DNA of 64,000 bases from Anaerolineales bacterium UBA5195 (GTDB lineage: Bacteria; Chloroflexota; Anaerolineae; Anaerolineales; Villigracilaceae): contig DHVZ01000003.1 of NCBI GenBank assembly GCA_002412925.1, positions 1 through 64,000 on the forward strand. Reading direction: 5' to 3'. Shown one piece after another: positions 57,858 to 64,000 of this stretch. The stretch's first letter is position 1; each line of letters starts with the position of its first letter. The position numbers and the translations under genes are program-made. A model generated the notes under the pieces. That model worked only from the letters and a program-made list of their open reading frames with translations, was not told the DNA's origin and searched no databases.

Positions 57858-60026
57858 ATGAAACGTGTTTACAACAGCCTCTTGAAATGGTCGCAGGCCT
57901 CCTTGGAAACGGATTATTTCAGGGAAGGCGCTTTCCTGAGCACAGCGGCGCTGATGGGCATCGCCGCCTGGATTTGGATCGGGCAGGGTGTCTCCGCCGG
58001 GCAAATCCCGGTTCGGAGTGGGCTCTTCCTGTTTGGGCTGGTCATTTTTGCGGGCTGGGGGATTTACCGTCTCTATCGGAATCATTATTTGCATGCAGTG
58101 ATTGTTTTCCTGCTCGCGCAAATGTTACTTATCCCGACCATGATGGCCTTGTTGGGGGATCTGAGCATTGGCTACCTGTTTTTACTGACCATCGTGATTG
58201 CCAGTTCGTTGATCGGACCGGTCGGCTCGATTTCAGCTGCCACGCTTGCCATGCTGATCGAGGTGGCCCTGGTCTATGCCATCCCTGGCGAACTGAAAGC
58301 CAGCGGCTTGCTGCCGGGATTGATCCTGCTGCAATACCTGGCCGGCTTTCTCGCCAGCCAATCGGCTTACGGACTTTATTCAGCTTTGCAGGCGGCCGAG
58401 GCCATGGCCAGGGAAGCGGGCGCTCATGCCGAAGAAGCCCGAAAACATCGCGGTGAACTCCACCGGACCTTGAAATCGCTGGATCTGGCCTACCTCCAAC
58501 TTGAAAGGCTGAATGGCGAACTTATCCAGGCGCGCGAAGTTGCCGACGCCGCGCTGCGCTTCAAGAAAGAGTTTATCGCCCAAACCAGTCACGAATTGCG
58601 CACGCCGCTTAATCTGATCATCGGTTTCAGTGAAACCATGGCTTTTTCGCAGGATTCTTATGGAGTCAAATTACCGGCCGCGTATTTGCGCGATGTGACC
58701 GAAATCCATCGCAACAGCCGCCACTTGATGACCTTGATTGACGATATCCTCGATCTTTCCAAGTTGGAAAGCGGACGCATGGGACTGCGCTTCAACCTGG
58801 CTGATCTTGGTGAGGTGCTCAAGGAAGTCCGTGAGACCGTCCAACCGCTGACCCAGGCCAAGCACCTCGACCTGATTCTGGAGATTCCAGAAACCCTGCC
58901 GCGCCTGTGGCTCGATCAGCCCCGCATCCATCAGGTACTCCTCAACCTGTTATCGAATGCCGCGCGCCTGACAAAACAGGGCAAAATCGTGCTCAGGGCT
59001 GAATTCAGGTCAAACCAGAATGACCTGCTCATCCAGGTTCAGGATACAGGCCCCGGCCTCCCGGCGGAAATGCTCTCGCAGGTCTTCGAAGAGTTCCAGC
59101 AGGTCCACGAAACTGCCGGGGTGACCGGGACCACCGGCCTGGGATTGACCATCAGCAAACGCATTGTCGAATTGCATGGTGGTCATATCTGGGTAGAAAG
59201 TGAAGTGGGCAGCGGCAGTACATTTTCTTTCACCCTGCCGGTTTACATGCCATTAATCTCTCAACAGGCAGACAAGCAGGCCCGCGCCGAACAGTTCCAA
59301 TCTGCCCAACCGGCGATTGTCATCCTGGAGGAAGAAGGCACAGACGACGCCAGTTTGCTGCAAAGACATCTGGACGGCTATGTGGTGACCAGCGCCCCCA
59401 GTTGGGAGATTGCCCGGGAGTTGGTGGATAAACTCCGTGCGCGGGCTGTTATTTCCCGCCAGGGTTCAGCTTACATTGTTTCGGAATCGCTTGTGCCGGT
59501 GATTACCTGTCCCTTGCCGAGCACCAAAGAAACCGCGCAGGCTTTGGGAATTTCCGGGTACCTGCGCAAGCCGCTGACCATCAAAGCCTTGCGGAGCGCC
59601 CTGCACCAGATAGCGCCAGGGGCCAAAAAATTATTAATCATCAATGAAGATCCAAGCGCGCTGCGTCTGGTGGAAAGGATGGCCCGCGGGGATGGTTCCG
59701 ACTATCAGATTTTCCGCGCCTATGATGGGTCGGAAGCCCTGAAGCGGGCCAAAACACAACCCCCGGACGTGATCTTGCTCGATTTGGGCATTTCACAAGA
59801 AGCCAGCTTGGAGTTGATCTGGCAGATCAAACAAATCCCCTCTGCCGCCGAGATTCCCATCCTGGTGATGAGCGGGCTGGAGGTGGACGACTCGGTCACA
59901 GATCAGCCGATCACGATTTACAGCCCGAACGGTTTCACGCCTTCTGAGATGCTGGATTATTTGCAGGGGATTCTGTCGGCGATCCCCCCGGCAAAGCTGG
60001 ACCGCGGCTCCAGCGCTCCACTTTGA
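57858..60026 (+). CDS. Membrane hybrid sensor histidine kinase
   Basis: 722 aa. Five or six membrane helices (to about residue 180), coiled coil with AREAGAHAEEARKHRGEL, then HisKA with phosphorylatable His in FIAQTSHELRTPLNLI. HATPase: NLLSNAARLTKQGKI, VQDTGPGLPAEM, TTGLGLTISKRIVELHGG. Two receiver-like modules follow: one degenerate (about 475-595), without an Asp at the usual site, and a C-terminal one with LLDLGIS keeping Asp but lacking the Lys. ATG 57858 with GGAG is preferred over TTG 57846. The gene overlaps the convergent regulator by 92 bp. Confidence 0.9.
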   Translation: MKRVYNSLLKWSQASLETDYFREGAFLSTAALMGIAAWIWIGQGVSAGQIPVRSGLFLFGLVIFAGWGIYRLYRNHYLHAVIVFLLAQMLLIPTMMALLGDLSIGYLFLLTIVIASSLIGPVGSISAATLAMLIEVALVYAIPGELKASGLLPGLILLQYLAGFLASQSAYGLYSALQAAEAMAREAGAHAEEARKHRGELHRTLKSLDLAYLQLERLNGELIQAREVADAALRFKKEFIAQTSHELRTPLNLIIGFSETMAFSQDSYGVKLPAAYLRDVTEIHRNSRHLMTLIDDILDLSKLESGRMGLRFNLADLGEVLKEVRETVQPLTQAKHLDLILEIPETLPRLWLDQPRIHQVLLNLLSNAARLTKQGKIVLRAEFRSNQNDLLIQVQDTGPGLPAEMLSQVFEEFQQVHETAGVTGTTGLGLTISKRIVELHGGHIWVESEVGSGSTFSFTLPVYMPLISQQADKQARAEQFQSAQPAIVILEEEGTDDASLLQRHLDGYVVTSAPSWEIARELVDKLRARAVISRQGSAYIVSESLVPVITCPLPSTKETAQALGISGYLRKPLTIKALRSALHQIAPGAKKLLIINEDPSALRLVERMARGDGSDYQIFRAYDGSEALKRAKTQPPDVILLDLGISQEASLELIWQIKQIPSAAEIPILVMSGLEVDDSVTDQPITIYSPNGFTPSEMLDYLQGILSAIPPAKLDRGSSAPL

Positions 60027-61212
60027 CCAGCAGTGCGTCCTGGGTGACGGGTTTGTGAAGATAATCCGACGCGCCCAGGGTGTAGGCAATCTCCGTTTCG
60101 TCGAGCACCGAGCAGATCAAGATTGGAACCGTCCTGGTTGGTTCCGCCGACCGCAGGCGCTGCAAGATTTCCCAGCCGTCCTGCTCCGGCATCATCACGT
60201 CCAGGATGACCAGTTTCAGGCTGTATTTTTGGGCAAGCGCAATCGCCTCCTCAGCGGAATGGGCTTCAAGCACCCGGTAACCGCGTCCGGCCAGGTAACG
60301 CCGGTAGAGTTCGATCAACCCGGCATTGTCATCCATGAGCAGGATCGGTAATTTTTCGGCCATCGGCAGGGTAATTTCTGCCTTCCACTGGTCACGCTCA
60401 TCTTCGATTTCAACCTGGCCGCCCAGGCTGGCAATTAATTTCCGGCTGACATCCAACCCGACTTTGGTTGATTCGGCTGCCTGGAAAGCCCCGCGGGCAA
60501 TAATCCACAAGCGAAAATCCGCCGTATCCGCACTTTCGACGCTGATATTACCGGCAGAAAGATGCTGGAGGGTCGAAGAAATTACCCCCAGCAGGCCCTG
60601 GCGTAAGACGACCCGGTTGGCGCGCACCAGCGGCAGGTTCTCGGAGAGGCGATTTAGCAGGGTGATTCGACGGCTGGCGGCGACCGGCGCCAGGGTAGAA
60701 AAAACCCCATTTACCAGGTCGATCAGCGCGATATCGTCCACCTGAGCCTGGCTGATGAGTTGCTCGGTCTCCCGCTCGGTGGCGTCGTCCAGCGCGGTTT
60801 CCAGGAAAATTCCCGGCTCCCCGGGTTTCGCATCCAGTTGCCCGACCAACCGCTCCCAGAGTAAATCCAGAACGGCCTCCACGGCGCGGGCGTGCTCACG
60901 CCGCAACTGGCGGATGCTGATCGCCAGTTCTTCGGCCAGTTCTGCGGTGGTCATTCCCTGGACGTAGTGACCATAGAGCAGCGCATATGGGCGGCGCTCC
61001 TTGGCTCGGCTGGGCATGTTGCCCGTTGGGTTCAACTGCTCGATGGCGTCCAAAAGCTCCGAGCGGAGTTTGCGTACTCCCTGATCCAACGTGCCGCTGG
61101 GCGCATTGAGCAGACTGGTGATGGGCAGTTTCTGCAGGACTGCAAAATCATGCAGGTTTTGAAGCGCCTGGCGAATTTGCTCGGCGAAATCGGATTTGCT
61201 GATCCCTGACAT
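59935..61212 (-). CDS. Response regulator with HTH, kinase-like and receiver domains
   Basis: 425 aa in an unusual order: an N-terminal helical segment and a sigma-70 region 4-like HTH (YVQGMTTAELAEELAISIRQ, about 90-130), a degenerate histidine-kinase ATPase-like middle (about 175-295; NRVVLRQGLLGVISSTLQHL), and a C-terminal receiver with LLMDDN, Asp in LVILDVMMPEQDG, Thr/Ser in ICSVLD and Lys in YLHKPVT. ATG 61212 has GGAG. The 3' end overlaps the histidine kinase by 92 bp in the opposite orientation. Likely partner of that kinase (inference). Confidence 0.82.
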   Translation of the reverse strand: MSGISKSDFAEQIRQALQNLHDFAVLQKLPITSLLNAPSGTLDQGVRKLRSELLDAIEQLNPTGNMPSRAKERRPYALLYGHYVQGMTTAELAEELAISIRQLRREHARAVEAVLDLLWERLVGQLDAKPGEPGIFLETALDDATERETEQLISQAQVDDIALIDLVNGVFSTLAPVAASRRITLLNRLSENLPLVRANRVVLRQGLLGVISSTLQHLSAGNISVESADTADFRLWIIARGAFQAAESTKVGLDVSRKLIASLGGQVEIEDERDQWKAEITLPMAEKLPILLMDDNAGLIELYRRYLAGRGYRVLEAHSAEEAIALAQKYSLKLVILDVMMPEQDGWEILQRLRSAEPTRTVPILICSVLDETEIAYTLGASDYLHKPVTQDALLVKVERWSRGPALPGGSPTESPANNPASQKA

Positions 61213-61273
61213 GGCACTCCATTGGCACTTGCTTGGCCGAAAACCACTTCTTATCCAATGACTTTCTATATAA

Positions 61274-61302
61274 ACTATAACATAGATGGATATGCCCGGC
61301 AA
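61274..61302 (-). promoter_or_regulatory. Promoter of the response regulator gene
   Basis: Minus strand TTGCCG (61302-61297), a 17-bp spacer and TATAGT (61279-61274); start near 61267, 55 nt upstream of the ATG. Confidence 0.7.
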
Positions 61303-61376
61303 ACACGGCCAATCTGTCAAAGTTCGTGCCAAGTTTCATTTATTTCACCCCAAAAGGAACAAGGAGAAAGAACACC

Positions 61377-62735
61377 ATGAAAGGCTCAAAGCTTGTAAGT
61401 TTGTTGATGTTGTTGGCCATTGTGGCTGTTTCCGTGGCCGCCTGTGGAGCTCCCGCCGCGCCTGTTGCGCCCGAGCAGCCTGCCGCCCCGGCCAATACGG
61501 CAGCCCCCGCGGCTCCGGCCGCACCGGCTGCCGAATCCATCACCCTGACCCTCGGCTCCTGGCGTGTGGATGATACCGAAGCCTGGGGCAAGATTTTGGA
61601 CGCCTTCCACGCGGAGTATCCAAACATCACCGTCAAGTTCGACCCGACCAACCCTCCCGATTACAACGCCACCCTGCGCACCCAGCTTGAGACCGGCACC
61701 GGCCCCGACCTGTTCTTCGTGCGCTCTTTCGCAACCGGCCTTGAACTGTTCGAAAAGGGTTATATCGGCTCGTTGAAAGACCTGCCCGGCCTGGCTGAAA
61801 ACGTCCCCGCCGCCGCCAATGCCCCCTGGGCGACCGCCGCTGGCGAACCCTACGCCGTGCCGATTGCCGCCGTTTCTCACGGGATCTATTACAATCAAGA
61901 CCTGTTTGCTGCCAATGGCATCGAAGTTCCCCAGACCTGGGAAGAGCTGATGGCCGCATCTGAGAAACTCAAGGCCGCGGGTGTCATTCCCTTTGGCAAC
62001 GGCACCAAAGATGCCTGGGATATCAACGAAGTCGTTATGATGGCCCTGATCCCCAACAACGTCGGTGGTCTCGATGGCCGCCTGGCCTACCTGGATGGCA
62101 AACGCTGCTTCAACGATGACGCGATTGTTGCTTCCTTCCAGCAGATCAAGGACTTGACCCCCTACCTGCCGGATGGTTTCACCGCCACCAGCTACTATGA
62201 TGGCCAGCAGTTGTTCGTCCAGGGCAAGGCCGCGATGTATTTCGATGGCTCCTGGAGCATCTCAGGCTTTGAAAAGGATGCCCCCGAGTTCAAGTGGAGC
62301 GTCTTCGCCGTGCCGCCCGCCGCTGGCAAGGATCAGTACATCTCCTTCCACATGGACGCCGCAATTGGCATGAACGCCGCCTCCAAGAACGCCGAAGCCG
62401 CCAAGACCTTCCTGGCTTGGCTCGAAACCGGCGAATTCGCCGAAGCCTTCGGCAATGGCGTCCCCGGCTTCTTCCCGGTCAGCAAGAATGTCCCAACCCT
62501 GAGCGACCCGGTTGCGAATGCCTTCATGGGCTTCAATGGCAAGGCCAAGGGCACTGATATCCGCTTCGTCTGGGAGAAACTGCTCGCCGCTCCATCCGGC
62601 CAGAAGGATGCCTACACCGCCATGAACGATGCTGTCATCGCCGTCTTGAAGGGTGAACAGACCCCGCAGGAAGCCGCCGATGCCTTGCAGACCGCCCTGG
62701 CTGGCTGGTACGAACCCGCCAAGAGCTGCAAGTAA
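61377..62735 (+). CDS. Sugar ABC transporter binding lipoprotein (family 1, MalE-like)
   Basis: 452-aa exported lipoprotein, probably for an oligosaccharide. Signal MKGSKLVSLLMLLAIVAVSV with lipobox VAAC, an Ala/Pro linker, then ITLTLGSWRVDDTEAWGKIL, FDPTNPPDYNATLRTQL, TGPDLFFVRS, AVPIAAVSHGIYYNQDLF and GIEVPQTWEELM, all standard for SBP_bac_1. Ends in AKSCK. ATG 61377 has AAGGAG. It is the first gene of an operon with two permeases; divergent from the response regulator, which may control it. Confidence 0.92.
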   Translation: MKGSKLVSLLMLLAIVAVSVAACGAPAAPVAPEQPAAPANTAAPAAPAAPAAESITLTLGSWRVDDTEAWGKILDAFHAEYPNITVKFDPTNPPDYNATLRTQLETGTGPDLFFVRSFATGLELFEKGYIGSLKDLPGLAENVPAAANAPWATAAGEPYAVPIAAVSHGIYYNQDLFAANGIEVPQTWEELMAASEKLKAAGVIPFGNGTKDAWDINEVVMMALIPNNVGGLDGRLAYLDGKRCFNDDAIVASFQQIKDLTPYLPDGFTATSYYDGQQLFVQGKAAMYFDGSWSISGFEKDAPEFKWSVFAVPPAAGKDQYISFHMDAAIGMNAASKNAEAAKTFLAWLETGEFAEAFGNGVPGFFPVSKNVPTLSDPVANAFMGFNGKAKGTDIRFVWEKLLAAPSGQKDAYTAMNDAVIAVLKGEQTPQEAADALQTALAGWYEPAKSCK

Positions 62736-62741
62736 ACTTTT

Positions 62742-62820
62742 ACCCCCATCCCTGCCTTCCCCCATTTTCCCAACCCGAAAATGGGGGAAGGAGCTAGAAA
62801 TAGATTATAAAGATGGGGGT
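62742..62820 (+). repeat. Nested stem-loop after the sugar binding-protein gene
   Basis: Inner perfect 14-bp stem CCTTCCCCCATTTT (62755-62768) with AAAATGGGGGAAGG (62778-62791); outer arms ACCCCCATC (62742-62750) and GATGGGGGT (62812-62820). No T-run. Lies between binding protein and permease as in the peptide systems. Confidence 0.75.
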
Positions 62821-62934
62821 CGATGATGATGCCCCAGAAAAACTTAAAAACTAAGTGAACTCCGTGTCTTAGTGGTAAAACGTACTAATTCCAGCAAAAC
62901 CTTCATCTTTCACTTCGAGCACCCAAGAGCTGCC

Positions 62935-63876
62935 ATGCCAACTCAATCGTCATCATCCCTTTTTTCTACCAAAAACCGGCAACAGGTCACCTGGGTTTTG
63001 TTCCTCCTGCCCGCCGTCCTGGTGTACATCGTCTTTATGGCCGGGCCGCTCTTTGACTCACTCCGCCTGAGTCTGTACACAGGCCAGGGCTACACCCCCA
63101 CCAAGTTCGTCGGGCTGCAAAACTATATCGACCTGTTCACCAATCCGCTTTGGCGGGAACGCTTCACCGGCGCGCTCTGGCACACCTGCATCTTTTTTGG
63201 CATCCATATGCTGGTTCAGAACAGCCTGGGATTATTTTTTGCCAATTTGCTCTCATCCGATTTCAGAGGCCGCGATTTTTTCCGCACGATTATTTTTGCT
63301 CCGGCCACCCTTTCCGTGCTCGTCACCGGTTTTCTTTGGACGTTGATTCTCAACCCGCAGTGGGGCGCCATCAACCTGACCCTGAAGGCCATTGGTCTGA
63401 AAGCCTGGGCGCTGCCCTGGCTCGGTGACGAAAACCTGGCCCTGATCGTCATCTCACTGACTTCCGCCTGGCAATGGGTCGGGATGCCGACCGTCATGTT
63501 CCTGGCGGGGCTGATGGGTATCCCCGAAGAATTACTCGAAGCCGCCCGTGTTGATGGCGCTTCCAGTTGGACGATTTTCTGGAAAATCAAGTTCCCCTTG
63601 CTGATGCCGGTCGTTGGCGTGGTCGCCATCCTGACCTTTGTCGATAACTTCAATGCCTTCGATGTGATCTATGCCATGGCGGGCGCACGCGGCGAACCGG
63701 GCTATTCCACCGATTTGCTGGCCACGCTCTTCTACCGGACTGGTATCGCCGGGGAACACCCGGTTGGTATTCCCAATATGGGCATGGGCGCGGCAATTGC
63801 CACCCTGACCTTTGCAATCCTGATGGTCGGTGTCCTCACCTGGCTCTATCTTTCCCGTAAGCAGGACGAAAACTAA
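62935..63876 (+). CDS. Sugar ABC transporter permease, MalF type
   Basis: 313-aa six-helix permease. ATG 62935 is chosen; the longer frame starts in a repeat-like region. Helix 1 is TWVLFLLPAVLVYIVFMAGP, then FVGLQNYIDLFTNP, and the EAA motif ELLEAARVDGASSWTIFWKI, typical of CUT1 permeases. Ends TWLYLSRKQDEN. The partner permease begins 14 nt downstream. Confidence 0.92.
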   Translation: MPTQSSSSLFSTKNRQQVTWVLFLLPAVLVYIVFMAGPLFDSLRLSLYTGQGYTPTKFVGLQNYIDLFTNPLWRERFTGALWHTCIFFGIHMLVQNSLGLFFANLLSSDFRGRDFFRTIIFAPATLSVLVTGFLWTLILNPQWGAINLTLKAIGLKAWALPWLGDENLALIVISLTSAWQWVGMPTVMFLAGLMGIPEELLEAARVDGASSWTIFWKIKFPLLMPVVGVVAILTFVDNFNAFDVIYAMAGARGEPGYSTDLLATLFYRTGIAGEHPVGIPNMGMGAAIATLTFAILMVGVLTWLYLSRKQDEN

Positions 63877-63890
63877 CCCGGAGAACCACG

Positions 63891-64000
63891 ATGAAGCGCA
63901 AACTTTCCCTCTTTTTTACCTACCTGGCGCTGACCATCTGGTCGGTGATTGTCCTGTTCCCGATCTGGACCCTGATTGTCAACTCGCTCAAACCACAAAA
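63891..64000 (+). CDS. Sugar ABC transporter permease, MalG type (truncated by window end)
   Basis: First 36 codons only. ATG 63891 has GGAG at 63880. The visible part MKRKLSLFFTYLALTIWSVI continues as the hydrophobic first helix with the FPIWTLIVNSLKP ending usual for MalG-type permeases. The gene continues beyond the window. Confidence 0.8.
   Translation, partial: MKRKLSLFFTYLALTIWSVIVLFPIWTLIVNSLKPQ

Overview
The window looks like a chromosomal segment of a Chloroflexota bacterium, most likely of the Anaerolineae type. This is an inference from gene content: a polyphosphate-type ROK glucokinase, MscL with a zinc-ribbon tail, many alanine/proline-rich lipoprotein binding proteins, Chloroflexota-style class A PBP architecture, and many small palindromic repeats between genes. 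GC is moderately high. Sigma-70 type promoters are easy to see, and several genes appear to be leaderless. No rRNA, CRISPR array, phage or transposase gene is visible; there is one tRNA (Gln, TTG).

Layout. 1-2.3 kb: a possible small RNA or leader, a nested repeat and a DEAD-box RNA helicase. 2.3-8.4 kb (minus strand): mscL, pcrA helicase, a sugar-phosphate nucleotidyltransferase, a class I aminotransferase and ppgK. 8.6-27.7 kb (plus strand): a large peptide/nickel-type ABC transporter block with one complete D-F-A-B-C system plus a second binding protein, a second complete A-B-C-D-F system plus a small membrane protein, a third D-F ATPase pair without permeases, and a response regulator. The 849-residue binding protein of the second system appears circularly permuted. 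27.9-37.4 kb: tRNA-Gln, glmU, cdd, folK, a STAS-like protein, folP (with a palindromic repeat inserted in frame), a zinc-ribbon protein, a polytopic membrane protein and a class A PBP homologue that has lost the active-site motifs of both domains. 37.6-43.3 kb (minus strand): GNAT, nucleotidyltransferase, MFS, frameshifted M28 peptidase, DinB-like and CPBP genes.

43.5-57.7 kb is the most distinctive region. It holds an NCS2 nucleobase permease, a three-subunit xanthine-dehydrogenase-family hydroxylase, a GntR regulator with an operator-like palindrome at its own promoter, FdrA (AllF), a DUF1116 protein (AllG), a cyclase-family metal hydrolase, a GNAT-like protein, a thiolase homologue without the nucleophilic Cys, its DUF35 partner, and a DUF2877 protein (AllH). 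AllF, AllG and AllH together are the three components of the E. coli oxamic transcarbamylase. Here they sit with import, hydroxylation and ring-opening functions but without the usual allantoin genes or a carbamate kinase. I read this as a candidate undescribed N-heterocycle degradation pathway ending in carbamoyl transfer.

57.8-64 kb: a membrane hybrid histidine kinase and a convergent, overlapping response regulator, then the start of a sugar ABC transporter operon (binding protein, MalF-type and truncated MalG-type permease).

At least four families of intergenic palindromic repeats recur through the window. Several have moved into gene ends or, in folP, into the middle of a gene.
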